Shown piece by piece: positions 8,466 to 17,140 of a stretch of 64,000 nt of DNA. Under the pieces are notes generated by a model. That model made no database searches. It was not told the DNA's origin and saw only the letters and a list, made by a program, of their open reading frames with translations. Where the stretch lies: NCBI RefSeq assembly GCF_030818695.1, contig NZ_JAUTAR010000001.1, forward strand, positions 496,001 to 560,000, read 5' to 3'. A program made the position numbers and the translations under genes. This DNA comes from Chryseobacterium sp. SORGH_AS_0447. Its GTDB lineage: Bacteria > Bacteroidota > Bacteroidia > Flavobacteriales > Weeksellaceae. How positions within the stretch are numbered: position 1 is the first letter of the stretch; each line of letters opens with the position of its first letter.

Positions 8466-9332
8466 TTAATTTCTTTTGTCCCGTCCCCAAAGCAGCTTCT
8501 GGCGGATGGTTTCATAGAAACTCAAATTATTCGGCTGTACCAGCAGGATCTGGAAATCTGCTTTTTTGATCACGATTTCCTGATCTGTTTCGATATGGAT
8601 CAGCCGTGAGTCCAGAGAAAGGGAATATTGGGGAACCCTGCTTTCCACTTTAAATTTTATTTCAACGCGGTCATTCACTACCAAAGGCCTTACGTTAAGA
8701 TTATGGGGTGCAATGGGCGTGATAACAAAATTCTCGTTATTCGGGGAAATGATGGGTCCGCCGGAACTTAGTGAATAAGCCGTAGAACCGGTAGGCGTGG
8801 AAACAATAACGCCGTCGCCCCAGAAAACATTCAGAAATTCGTCATTGATATAAGAATCTACGGTAATCATAGAGGTAGTCTCTTTCCTTGAAACCGTAAC
8901 ATCATTCAGGGCATACGGAAAAAAATCTTCAAAAACAGGGGAAACTACATGGATCACCGAACGCCGGCTGGTCTTCACATCGCCTTTCAGAATAGAATCC
9001 AAAGCATTGAAGGCTTCTTCTTTCGTAAAGCTGGCCAGAAATCCAAGTCGTCCGGTGTTTACCCCGACAATCGGGATCTCGAGATCCTCAATGAAGGTTA
9101 AGGAATTCACAATCGTTCCGTCCCCTCCAAATGTGAAGAACAGGTCTACTTCCTTGTCCAGAAGATCCTGCTTGCAATTGAACGTTTCGAAAATTTTTGA
9201 AAACTGAAGTGCTTCAGCCATTTCATCGTATAAAACAGATTTTACCCCTCTGTTTTCCAGCTCGGAAATAAATTTACTTAAATATAAAAAAGTATCAAGA
9301 TCTTTTTTCTGAGAATAAATGGCTGCCTTCAT
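8466..9332 (-). CDS. nadK: NAD kinase
   Basis: Phosphorylates NAD to NADP. The 288-residue protein has the family motifs FTFGGDGTIVNSL (about 67-79, with the GGDG loop), GVNTGRLGFLASF (about 91-103) and TPTGSTAYSLSSGGPIISP (about 178-196). It starts 6 bases after the stop of the CBS-domain gene, so the two genes are probably cotranscribed. fbaA starts about 70 bases further on. Confidence 0.95.
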   Translation of the reverse strand: MKAAIYSQKKDLDTFLYLSKFISELENRGVKSVLYDEMAEALQFSKIFETFNCKQDLLDKEVDLFFTFGGDGTIVNSLTFIEDLEIPIVGVNTGRLGFLASFTKEEAFNALDSILKGDVKTSRRSVIHVVSPVFEDFFPYALNDVTVSRKETTSMITVDSYINDEFLNVFWGDGVIVSTPTGSTAYSLSSGGPIISPNNENFVITPIAPHNLNVRPLVVNDRVEIKFKVESRVPQYSLSLDSRLIHIETDQEIVIKKADFQILLVQPNNLSFYETIRQKLLWGRDKRN

Positions 9333-9338
9333 CCGTGT

Positions 9339-9989
9339 TTAAATTTCTATGAATTTCTGGAAAAACCCGAATCTGTCCTGGAACAGGTCCGATTTTTCAT
9401 CAGAGTAATATTTCTGCACAATGCGGTAATCGTACCGGTCGAATGTTTCATCAATAGAACTCAGATTTTCATTGCTGATCTTTATCGTCACCTGGATCAC
9501 CTCATCGGACATGAAACTGATGAATGCGCCGTAAAACTTGGAGTTGTTGCTTTCCACGATATTGGCGATTTCCGTCATGGAATATTTCCTGGCCGGCGTT
9601 TCAATAGTGAGGATGGCCCCCGACTCCGAAAACAGCGGATATTTTGAAAAATCCTGGAAAATATCTTCACAGCTGATGTAGCCCAGATACTTTTCCGCCT
9701 TGTTGATCACGGGAATCACGTTGGAGTTGAACGTATAAAACAGCCGGATGCTGTCCATGATATTATTATCCTCCAGAATCGCAAAACGCTCGATCTGATG
9801 CTCCAGCTCTTTCAGGGTTCCTTCTTCTTCATAAAGGAAATCCTGAGCCAGGGCACCATAAAAGTGATGGGATTTTTTGATGAAAATATGAGAATATCCA
9901 AATGCTTCTAACATTTCCCTCGCTGATTCTATCGAGTCAGAAAGGCTGAAACACGGGAAGTCTTTTGAGATATAGTCTTTGATAAACAT
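9339..9989 (-). CDS. CBS domain-containing protein
   Basis: A 216-residue soluble protein. The first 120 residues form a pair of CBS motifs (IFIKKSHHFYGALAQDFLYEEEG and SNVIPVINKAEKYLGYISCED), which usually bind adenine nucleotides. The last 90 residues (ILTIETPARKYSMTEIANIVE onward) look like an ACT-type fold. The gene lies directly upstream of nadK with a 6-base gap, an arrangement I know from other Bacteroidota. A role in sensing nucleotide state is inferred, not shown. Confidence 0.8.
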   Translation of the reverse strand: MFIKDYISKDFPCFSLSDSIESAREMLEAFGYSHIFIKKSHHFYGALAQDFLYEEEGTLKELEHQIERFAILEDNNIMDSIRLFYTFNSNVIPVINKAEKYLGYISCEDIFQDFSKYPLFSESGAILTIETPARKYSMTEIANIVESNNSKFYGAFISFMSDEVIQVTIKISNENLSSIDETFDRYDYRIVQKYYSDEKSDLFQDRFGFFQKFIEI

Positions 9990-10074
9990 TGTGCTAATTT
10001 ATAAAAAATTAAACGAAACTTTTTCTGAAATATTGGTTTTTTTTCTGAAAAATTAAAAAAAATAAATTTAAAAT

Positions 10075-10104
10075 TTGTCCGTGACGAAAAAAGAAGTATC
10101 TTTG
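10075..10104 (+). promoter_or_regulatory. Strong Bacteroidota-type promoter with no gene downstream
   Basis: TTG at 10075-10077, a 19-base spacer, and TATCTTTG at 10097-10104 match TTG-N19-TAnnTTTG. Transcription would start near 10110 and meet a terminator at 10141-10176. No coding region follows on this strand. Confidence 0.55.
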
Positions 10105-10109
10105 TCGCC

Positions 10110-10176
10110 TTTCATTTTTACTTTTTATTAGATTTATTTCAAACTGCAAGGTCTCTAAGACATATGCAGTTTTTTT
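10110..10176 (+). ncRNA. Candidate small RNA of about 65 nt
   Basis: This interval is bounded by a consensus promoter and a terminator-type hairpin with a run of T. It holds no open reading frame of useful length. It lies between the divergent CBS gene and the convergent methyltransferase gene. The call rests only on promoter plus terminator; no known RNA family is recognised. Confidence 0.35.
10141..10176 (+). terminator. Rho-independent terminator
   Basis: AAACTGCA pairs with TGCAGTTT, with an inner stem GTCT/AGAC and a CTA loop, followed by a T run (10170-10176). The T run is on the plus strand, so it should end the short transcript from 10110. Confidence 0.65.
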
Positions 10177-10723
10177 ATTTTAAGCCCTTTGCAAACTCCC
10201 ACATCACGATTCCGCCGCATACGCTTACATTTAAAGAATGCTTGGTCCCAAGCTGCGGAATTTCAATAAAAGAATCGATATTGGGTAAGGCTTCATCGCT
10301 GATTCCTTCTACTTCATTTCCTAAAATCACCGCATATTTTTTAGTTTTATCAACCGTAAAATCGGTGATCATTTTACTGTTGGAAGTCTGTTCGATGCCG
10401 ATGATTTCAAAACCCTGAGATTTTAAATCGCCAATGGTACTGTTGATATCGTTTTCATAGCTCCAGTCTACACTTTCCGTAGCTCCCAAAGCCGCTTTGT
10501 GGATCTCACGGTGAGGCGGCTGCGGTGTAATCCCGCAAAGGATAATTTTCTCGATCAGAAAAGCATCCGCGGTTCTGAAGGTGGCTCCTACATTATGCAT
10601 GCTTCTGATATTGTCTAAAATAACGATCAACGGAATTTTTTCGGTAGACTTAAAGGTTTCTACGTCAATTCTGTTCAGTTCTTCCAGTTTTAATTTATGT
10701 ACCAATTTTATTTTTTTTGCCAA
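10175..10723 (-). CDS. TrmH/SpoU family RNA methyltransferase
   Basis: Probable S-adenosylmethionine-dependent 2'-O-methyltransferase acting on tRNA or rRNA. The 182-residue protein shows the three SPOUT motifs: NIRSMHNVGATFRTAD (about 38-53), AVILGNEVEGISDEAL (about 131-146) and SLNVSVCGGIVMWEFA (about 163-178). It has no N-terminal extra RNA-binding domain, so the exact target nucleotide cannot be named. The gene ends against the terminator at 10141-10176. Confidence 0.9.
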   Translation of the reverse strand: MAKKIKLVHKLKLEELNRIDVETFKSTEKIPLIVILDNIRSMHNVGATFRTADAFLIEKIILCGITPQPPHREIHKAALGATESVDWSYENDINSTIGDLKSQGFEIIGIEQTSNSKMITDFTVDKTKKYAVILGNEVEGISDEALPNIDSFIEIPQLGTKHSLNVSVCGGIVMWEFAKGLK

Positions 10724-10767
10724 AATTAGGTATAAATATTTACGATTTCCAGCCGGAAACGGATTTA

Positions 10768-11649
10768 TTATTTGGGGGATTCCATGATCTGATGGACATT
10801 TTTCTCAATATTCTGGGCAATGGTTTCCATCGGAATGTCGTTTTCATCATTGTTAAAAGGATCTTCAATTTCCTCGGCAATCAGCTCAAGGCTCATCAGA
10901 ACGTAATAAATAAATACGGTAAGGGGAATAATGTAATTGCCGATATTGATAACATAGGCAATCGGCAAAGCCAAAACATACAGAATAATAAACTTTTTAA
11001 TGAAAGACGAATAAGAATAGGGGATCGGGGTATTTTTGATTCTCTCACAGCCGCCGCAGACATCCAGAAACCCGGAAAGCTGGGTATCCAGGTACAGCAT
11101 TTCAACATCCGAGATCTTTCCTTCTTTTTTCAGCAGGTTCAGTTTCTGGCTCAGCAGGATAATCAGTTCGCTTGGCCCGTGGTTCCTCAGCTCTTTTTCA
11201 ATTTCGGAGTAATCTTCATCCAACGCAAGCCTTGTGGATTCTTTCGAAAGGTGTTTTGCCAGAAGATGCGGAAAGAATTTCAGGTAGCGCGTAATCTGTT
11301 CGGTATGCTGCCGGTCATCACCCAGAATAATGCGGACCTTTATCGCAAAGTTCCGGGTATCATTTACTAATTTTCCCCAAAGTTTGCGTCCTTCCCACCA
11401 ACGGTCATACGCTGTATTTGTTCTGAAAACCAGCAATAAAGAAAGAACGAAGCCCAGCAGGGAATGGATGAGCCCGACATTGCTGATGCCGGATTTTGAA
11501 TTCAGCCGGAAATATTCGATTTCCAGATATTCCACGCCCCAGGAGTACAGCCCAACCAGGATCATGCTCGGAAAGAGAATCTTTAAAGTATCGCTTTTAT
11601 GAAGGCTGAAAAGGATTTTCAGGAAATGTTTGGTGTTGTAAACTCTCAT
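10768..11649 (-). CDS. Bestrophin family ion channel protein
   Basis: Inner-membrane protein of the bestrophin/UPF0187 family, whose studied members are anion or cation channels. From the chosen start the protein has 293 residues. The signature RTNTAYDRWWEGRKLWGKLV is at about residues 76-95, and hydrophobic segments lie near 25-45, 60-78 and 200-245. I prefer the ATG at 11649 (MRVYNTKHFLKILF), the usual beginning of such proteins, over the one at 11667, which adds only six residues. Confidence 0.88.
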   Translation of the reverse strand: MRVYNTKHFLKILFSLHKSDTLKILFPSMILVGLYSWGVEYLEIEYFRLNSKSGISNVGLIHSLLGFVLSLLLVFRTNTAYDRWWEGRKLWGKLVNDTRNFAIKVRIILGDDRQHTEQITRYLKFFPHLLAKHLSKESTRLALDEDYSEIEKELRNHGPSELIILLSQKLNLLKKEGKISDVEMLYLDTQLSGFLDVCGGCERIKNTPIPYSYSSFIKKFIILYVLALPIAYVINIGNYIIPLTVFIYYVLMSLELIAEEIEDPFNNDENDIPMETIAQNIEKNVHQIMESPK

Positions 11650-11758
11650 AGATAAGATTGTTCCCACAAATATAATTTTTTCATTTTATCCCGGCTTTAC
11701 GGGAAGCCGTAATTTTTTTCAGCCAGGCTGATGGTTCTTTGTGATAAAAATTATTAAA

Positions 11759-11923
11759 ATGGGATACTATAGAAAAGGACATTATAAAAAAGACGGAACC
11801 TGGGTAAGCGGACATTATGTAAGTACATTCGGACGCGGGAGAAAAAGAGCCAAAAGTCCGCAAGGCTGTGCGGTCGTGATTTTCGGTGGCCTGATCTCTC
11901 TGCTCATTTATTTTTTAAACTAA
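11759..11923 (+). CDS. Small basic protein with C-terminal membrane segment
   Basis: A 54-residue protein with two parts. The first is a Gly/Tyr/Lys-rich segment (YYRKGHYKKDGTWVSGHY) of the kind seen in many short bacterial proteins that repeat GHY/GHW motifs. The second is a hydrophobic end (residues 38-53), probably a membrane anchor. The ATG at 11759 is preferred to an upstream GTG at 11741. It is read divergently from the bestrophin gene. Function unknown. Confidence 0.6.
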   Translation: MGYYRKGHYKKDGTWVSGHYVSTFGRGRKRAKSPQGCAVVIFGGLISLLIYFLN

Positions 11924-12025
11924 GGGATGATGGGATTTGGTGGGAAATGATAATTGATAATTCTCTTTAAAATTTTTCAGGATTTCAAAAAAATACTATT
12001 TTTAGTCTCATAAATACCACACAAA

Positions 12026-12895
12026 ATGATTCTAGAAAACGTAGATGTTGTTACCGATATTAGTAAAGAAGATTTTCAGAAAAATTATTTTAAAAAGCAG
12101 AAGCCGCTCCTGATCAAAAATTTTGCGAGCCGCTGGGACGAATTCGAGCAATGGAATTTTGATTTTATCCGTGAAAAAGCCGGTGAGCAGGAAGTTCCGC
12201 TCTATGATAACAAGCCTGCGGATGCCAGCAAAAGTTCGGATGCTCCTGTTACCAAAATGAAAATGAAGGAATACATCGATACCATCAGAAGCAGGCCTTC
12301 GGATCTCCGCATTTTCTTTTACATTATTACCGACCGGCTGCCGGAATTGCTGAAAAACTTTACCTATCCGGATCTGGGAATGAAATTTTTCAAACGTCTT
12401 CCCACTTTATTCTTTGGTGGCAGCGAGGCCCATGTGCTGATGCATTACGATGTCGATCTGGGCGATTTTCTGCATATTCATTTTGAAGGGAAGAAGAAAA
12501 TTTTATTGTTCGACCAGAAGCAGTCTGCTTTTTTATATAAAGTTCCGTTGTCCGTACATACCGTATACGATCTGGACTATGAAAACCCCGATTACGAAAA
12601 ATTTCCGGCACTGAAGTACGCCAGAGGCTATGAAATTTTTATGGAACATGGCGACGCCCTTTTTATTCCCGGAGCTTTCTGGCATTTCAACCGCTATCTG
12701 GAACCGGGGTTCTCGATGTCGCTCCGTGCCCTTCCGAATAAGCCTGGGGTTTTCGCCAATATGCTATATCATGTATTTGTCATGCGGTATACCGATAAGC
12801 TGATGCGGAAACTGTTCAAAGCGAAATGGGTGGATTATAAGCAGAAGTGGGCGTATAAAAGGAGTTCGAAAGCTTTGTTGAATTTAAATAAGTGA
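12026..12895 (+). CDS. Cupin-like (JmjC-type) domain protein
   Basis: A 289-residue cytoplasmic protein of the cupin_8/JmjC-like superfamily of Fe(II)- and 2-oxoglutarate-dependent oxygenases. The opening KKQKPLLIKNFASRWDEFEQW is typical. A metal-ligand pair HYDVD lies at about residues 140-144, and a distal His at FWHFN (about 217-221). LHIHFEGKKKILLFD between them is the usual double-stranded beta-helix core. The substrate (a protein side chain or small molecule) cannot be told. The upstream sequence has a near-consensus TATTTTTA. Confidence 0.85.
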   Translation: MILENVDVVTDISKEDFQKNYFKKQKPLLIKNFASRWDEFEQWNFDFIREKAGEQEVPLYDNKPADASKSSDAPVTKMKMKEYIDTIRSRPSDLRIFFYIITDRLPELLKNFTYPDLGMKFFKRLPTLFFGGSEAHVLMHYDVDLGDFLHIHFEGKKKILLFDQKQSAFLYKVPLSVHTVYDLDYENPDYEKFPALKYARGYEIFMEHGDALFIPGAFWHFNRYLEPGFSMSLRALPNKPGVFANMLYHVFVMRYTDKLMRKLFKAKWVDYKQKWAYKRSSKALLNLNK

Positions 12896-13114
12896 TTTTT
12901 TTACGGAAATATTTGATAAATAATTTACCATGTAAAAGATGCAAATTGGTGATCTTGGCTAAGTGAAACGGCTTTGCAAACTTAAAGCAGTTCATAGTCA
13001 TAAAATGTTTGCGAGCTCTGCGTTTAAACCAAAACAAATATCTAGCTTTTCAAAAACTTTACTTCTACTGTTTTATTTCCTATTTTTACCGTCCCAATTT
13101 AAGAAAAGATTTTA

Positions 13115-15706
13115 ATGGCAAAGGCAGCGAAAAAAGAAACCCCGTTAATGACCCAGTACAATACCATCAAGGCGAAATACCCTGATGCGCTTTTGCTATT
13201 CCGGGTAGGGGATTTTTATGAAACTTTCGGGCAGGATGCCGTGCGGACTTCTCAGATTTTAGGGATCGTTCTTACCAAAAGGGCAAACGGAGAAGGGCAT
13301 ATTGAGCTGGCTGGATTTCCACACCATTCCGTGGATTCCTATCTGCCGAAGCTGGTAAGAGCCGGAATGCGGGTAGCCATCTGCGACCAGCTGGAAGATC
13401 CGAAAACGGTTAAGGGAATCGTTAAAAGGGGCGTTACGGAACTGGTGACGCCCGGCGTTACCTTTAACGACCAAGTGCTGAATTCCAAAAAGAACAATTT
13501 CCTGCTTTCACTTCATAAAGAAAAAGAGAAATTCGGGATTGCTTTGGTAGATATCTCCACCGGGGAATTCCTGGTCAGCGAGGGAAACCTGGAAAAACTG
13601 ATCCATATTGTCAATACTTTTGATCCGAGTGAAATTATTTACCAGCGAAGCGTTCAAATCCCGGAACAGCTTAAAAACAGGAGTGCCTTTAAGCTGGAAG
13701 ACTGGGCCTATCAATACAACTTTGCGTACGAAAAACTGACGAATCATTTCAAAACCAATTCGTTAAAAGGCTTTGGGATTGAAGGCCAGCAGCTGGCGAT
13801 TACGGCAGCAGGTGCTATTTTTGCTTACCTGGTAGAAGATACACACCATAATTTGCTTTCTCATATTACCAAGATCCAGATCATTCCGCAGGAGGACTTC
13901 CTGATGATGGATCATTTTACGCTGAGAAACCTTGAAATTGTGTACCCGAGCAATTCACAGGGAAAATCTCTGCTGGATATTATCGATAAAACCTCAACGC
14001 CGATGGGCGGAAGGCTGTTGAGGCGGAGAATTATTTTACCGTTGAAATCTGTTGCTGAAATCAACAGAAGGCTTTCTTTAATTGACTTTTTAAACGAAAA
14101 CGATCAGCTTAAATATGAAATTTCCCAGTTGCTCAAATCCATTTCGGATCTTGACCGGCTGATGGGAAAACTGGCAGCAGAAAAAATCTGTCCTAAAGAA
14201 TTGGGATACCTTCGCCAGAGTCTGATCAATATACAAAAAATTAAAGCTTTGCTTCATCCGCATGCCGATGTATTGGCGTGGCTGGATCCTCTTTATGACC
14301 AGGATGAACTGATCAAATGCCTTCAGAATCACCTGAACGACGAACTGCCGGTGAATCTGGCAAAAGGAAATGTGATCAAGAACGGGATCTCAGAAGAACT
14401 TGACACACTGAGAGGCTTACAGTCCAAAGGTAGAGGCTTCCTGGATGAAATGTGCCAGCGGGAAATCGAGAGAACGGGAATTTCCAGCTTAAAAATTGAT
14501 TTTAACAATGTTTTCGGATATTATATTGAAGTCCGGAATACCCATAAAGACAAGGTTCCAAGCGACTGGCTGAGAAAACAGACGCTGGTAAATGCGGAAC
14601 GCTACATTACGGAAGAGCTGAAAGAATACGAAAACCAGATTCTCGGTGCGGAAGAGAAAATCGGAGTGCTGGAAAACGAGCTGTACCGAAATGTCTGTGC
14701 CGAGACGATGATCTACATCGATCATATTCAGGAAAACTCCAATATTATTGCGCAGCTGGATGTGGCTGTGGGACTATCCGAATTGGCCGTTTCCGAAAGC
14801 TACACCAAGCCCGTATTAACGGAAACTTTTGCCATCGATTTAAAAGAAGCAAGACACCCGATCATTGAAAATGCACTTCCGCTCGGTGAAAAATACATCC
14901 CGAACGATATTTTCCTCGATAAAGATTCGCAGCAGATCATTATGGTCACCGGGCCGAACATGGCGGGTAAATCGGCGATCCTCCGTCAGACTGCAATTGT
15001 CTGTTTGATGGCGCAGATCGGAAGCTTTGTACCGGCGAAACATGCGGAAATCGGGATTTTAGATAAAATTTTTACCCGGGTAGGTGCTACCGACAATATT
15101 TCTGCCGGGGAATCAACCTTTATGGTGGAAATGAATGAAGCCGCCAATATCCTCAACAATATTTCCGAACGCAGCCTGATCTTATTGGATGAAATTGGCC
15201 GCGGAACTTCCACCTATGATGGGGTTTCCATCGCCTGGGCTATTGCAGAATACCTTCATCAGCATCCTACGCAGGCCAAGACGTTATTTGCCACGCATTA
15301 TCATGAACTGAATGAAATGACGGTGAATTTCGAAAGGGTAAAAAATTTCCACGTTTCCATTCAGGAAAACAAAGGCAATATTATCTTTTTAAGAAAGCTG
15401 GTGCCGGGAGGAAGCGAGCACAGTTTCGGGATTCATGTGGCCAAGTTGGCCGGAATGCCTGCAAAAGTGGTGAACAGGGCGAATGAAATCCTGAAGACCC
15501 TGGAAGCCAGCCGTACCCAGAGTGGAGGTTCTTCAGAGAAGATCAAAAGAGTAACCGAAGAAAATCTGCAGCTGTCTTTTTTTCAGCTGGATGATCCGGT
15601 GCTGGAAAATATCAGGGAAGAATTAACGAAAATCGACATCAATACCTTAACGCCGATTGAAGCATTGATGAAACTGAATTCGATTAAAAAGATGATTGGC
15701 GGATAA
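13115..15706 (+). CDS. mutS: DNA mismatch repair protein MutS
   Basis: Recognises mispaired bases and starts mismatch repair with MutL. The 863-residue protein is full length. The mismatch-reading domain opens the protein (LLFRVGDFYETF, about residues 29-40, with the Phe-x-Glu contact). The ATPase has a Walker A GPNMAGKS at about 612-619, Walker B LILLDEIGRGTSTYDG at about 688-703, and FATHYHELNEM at about 727-737. The 219-base gap upstream (12896-13114) holds nothing I recognise apart from a weak promoter-like TATTTTTA close to the start. Confidence 0.98.
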   Translation: MAKAAKKETPLMTQYNTIKAKYPDALLLFRVGDFYETFGQDAVRTSQILGIVLTKRANGEGHIELAGFPHHSVDSYLPKLVRAGMRVAICDQLEDPKTVKGIVKRGVTELVTPGVTFNDQVLNSKKNNFLLSLHKEKEKFGIALVDISTGEFLVSEGNLEKLIHIVNTFDPSEIIYQRSVQIPEQLKNRSAFKLEDWAYQYNFAYEKLTNHFKTNSLKGFGIEGQQLAITAAGAIFAYLVEDTHHNLLSHITKIQIIPQEDFLMMDHFTLRNLEIVYPSNSQGKSLLDIIDKTSTPMGGRLLRRRIILPLKSVAEINRRLSLIDFLNENDQLKYEISQLLKSISDLDRLMGKLAAEKICPKELGYLRQSLINIQKIKALLHPHADVLAWLDPLYDQDELIKCLQNHLNDELPVNLAKGNVIKNGISEELDTLRGLQSKGRGFLDEMCQREIERTGISSLKIDFNNVFGYYIEVRNTHKDKVPSDWLRKQTLVNAERYITEELKEYENQILGAEEKIGVLENELYRNVCAETMIYIDHIQENSNIIAQLDVAVGLSELAVSESYTKPVLTETFAIDLKEARHPIIENALPLGEKYIPNDIFLDKDSQQIIMVTGPNMAGKSAILRQTAIVCLMAQIGSFVPAKHAEIGILDKIFTRVGATDNISAGESTFMVEMNEAANILNNISERSLILLDEIGRGTSTYDGVSIAWAIAEYLHQHPTQAKTLFATHYHELNEMTVNFERVKNFHVSIQENKGNIIFLRKLVPGGSEHSFGIHVAKLAGMPAKVVNRANEILKTLEASRTQSGGSSEKIKRVTEENLQLSFFQLDDPVLENIREELTKIDINTLTPIEALMKLNSIKKMIGG

Positions 15707-15712
15707 TGTTCA

Positions 15713-16144
15713 TTATTTCTTATTAATAGAAATGGTGAGAGGTATACGAAATCTATATCGCACTTTTTCTCCGTCTATCTCAGCAGGAACCCATTTTTGG
15801 GTTATTTTTGATACTGCTCGTAATGCTTCAGTATTAAAACTTTCATTGGTTCCGGATGCCTTTATTTCTGTCATCGTTCCATCTCTTTCAATAACAAAAG
15901 TAATTTCACAGAACTCTTTTTCTAAATTGCTGGAAATTTTTCGGGATTTGAAATTTTTGACGATTGTATTTTTGAATACTGCGAGACCCAGGGGATAATA
16001 TGCCGGCTTTTCAGCGTCAATGATTACTTTACCATTTTTTCCTACCATCATAAGTTCATTCAGTTGAGTGGTTTGGACCGGCTGTTCCTGAGAAAAAATT
16101 AGACTATAGAAGAATACACTGAAGAATAATACGATTTTCATCAT
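15713..16144 (-). CDS. Small secreted TonB C-terminal domain protein (copy A)
   Basis: From the chosen start (MMKIVLFFSVFFYSLIFSQ) this is a 143-residue protein with a signal peptide of about 20 residues and a TonB-like C-terminal domain (EITFVIERDGTMTEIKASG, about 86-104; KWVPAEIDGEKVRYRFRIPL, about 118-137). It has no membrane anchor and no proline-rich linker, so it cannot act as a classical TonB; such stand-alone TonB-C proteins are common in Flavobacteriia and unexplained. I reject the longer start at 16258 because it precedes the signal peptide and overlaps copy B. A TATTTTTG element lies on the minus strand at 16156-16163. Confidence 0.8.
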   Translation of the reverse strand: MMKIVLFFSVFFYSLIFSQEQPVQTTQLNELMMVGKNGKVIIDAEKPAYYPLGLAVFKNTIVKNFKSRKISSNLEKEFCEITFVIERDGTMTEIKASGTNESFNTEALRAVSKITQKWVPAEIDGEKVRYRFRIPLTISINKK

Positions 16145-16182
16145 TAAAGTTTTTGCAAAAATAAACTTTAATGGTGAAAAAT

Positions 16183-16608
16183 TTAATACTTTTTCAACGT
16201 CAGAGGAAAAGTATAAAGGTAACGTACCGGCTGACCGTTGATTGTAGCAGGTTTCCATTTTACAAACATTCTCCGTACTGCAACTTCAGCAGCATGGGAA
16301 TGTTTCGGATCGCTTCCCAATGCGGTTACATATCGTACATATCCTGTTTTTTCCACGATGAGATAAACTCTGGTATCAATTTTCCTGGACTTTACGTCGA
16401 TAACGTCCATTTTATCGGCAAATTCTTTTTTAAAATTTTCCATCCCGCCGGGGAACTCTGCCGGTGTATCTGCTTTAGTAACGGCATCATCCAGCTTCAT
16501 TTTTGTTTTGAGGATCGCGTAATTTGGCAGTTCTCGAACGGAACCATATTGCTGTGCAAAAAATGAAATGCTTACAAACAAGCTTACAATAAATAGGAAC
16601 TTCTTCAT
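16183..16608 (-). CDS. Small secreted TonB C-terminal domain protein (copy B)
   Basis: A 141-residue protein with a signal peptide (MKKFLFIVSLFVSISFFAQ) and a TonB-like C-terminal domain (TRVYLIVEKTGYVRYVTALG, KWKPATINGQPVRYLYTFPL). It is a diverged paralogue of copy A just downstream, with the same layout and the same ending pattern [KW]xPAxI[DN]GxxVRYxxxxPL. A minus-strand TACTTTTG at 16614-16621 lies immediately before the ATG, which would make the message nearly leaderless. Confidence 0.8.
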   Translation of the reverse strand: MKKFLFIVSLFVSISFFAQQYGSVRELPNYAILKTKMKLDDAVTKADTPAEFPGGMENFKKEFADKMDVIDVKSRKIDTRVYLIVEKTGYVRYVTALGSDPKHSHAAEVAVRRMFVKWKPATINGQPVRYLYTFPLTLKKY

Positions 16609-16702
16609 ATCTGCAAAAGTAAATATTTTTTAGAATAGCAAAAATAAAGCCGGATTTTTCTTGTGATCTTTCAGTGTATCTTCCTATTTTATGCGATTTA
16701 TT

Positions 16703-16710
16703 TAATTTTG
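16703..16710 (+). promoter_or_regulatory. Candidate -7 element (TAATTTTG) for the gene at 16737
   Basis: TAATTTTG matches TAnnTTTG and lies 26 bases before the GTG start. Confidence 0.4.
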
Positions 16711-16736
16711 TGAAAACGAAATAATACCTGTTACAA

Positions 16737-17132
16737 GTGGAAAAACTCAGATTTCAGTTTCATTATCAGTATTTCCTTACCACTGTATTTATATTCCTCA
16801 TCGAAGTTTTAATCGCAACGGTGCTTAATCATATGTTCTTCATCAGGGCCTATCTCGGTGATGTGATTGTCGTGATGCTAATCTATACTTTTATCAAAAG
16901 TTTTTTCAAGATTCAGCATGATATAAAACTGATTTTAGGAATCCTCATCTTTTCTTTTACCGTAGAATTTGCACAGTATTTTAATATCGCGGAAAAGCTG
17001 GGCTTTCAGCCGGGAAGCATCCTGTATATTGTGGTCGGAAATTCATTTTCCTGGCTTGATATGTTGTGCTACGCCGTTGGATGCCTGCTGCTTTTTGTTT
17101 TTGTGAAAACTACCGGAAGGCAGAACACCTAA
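16737..17132 (+). CDS. DUF2809 family membrane protein
   Basis: A 131-residue protein with four hydrophobic segments (about residues 12-32, 38-54, 60-78 and 105-124). The sequence KSFFKIQHDIKLILGILIFS and FTVEFAQYFNIAEKLG match the small DUF2809 membrane family, of unknown function. The start is GTG at 16737; no in-frame ATG gives the first helix. Confidence 0.78.
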   Translation: MEKLRFQFHYQYFLTTVFIFLIEVLIATVLNHMFFIRAYLGDVIVVMLIYTFIKSFFKIQHDIKLILGILIFSFTVEFAQYFNIAEKLGFQPGSILYIVVGNSFSWLDMLCYAVGCLLLFVFVKTTGRQNT

Positions 17133-17140
17133 CAGAAAAT

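Noticed and set aside
10717..11370. 217-residue open frame on the plus strand opposite the bestrophin gene
   Set aside because: The bestrophin frame on the minus strand has clear family motifs; this one has none.
16142..16258. Longer start of TonB-C copy A at 16,258
   Set aside because: It would place 38 unrelated residues before the signal peptide and run into the coding region of copy B.
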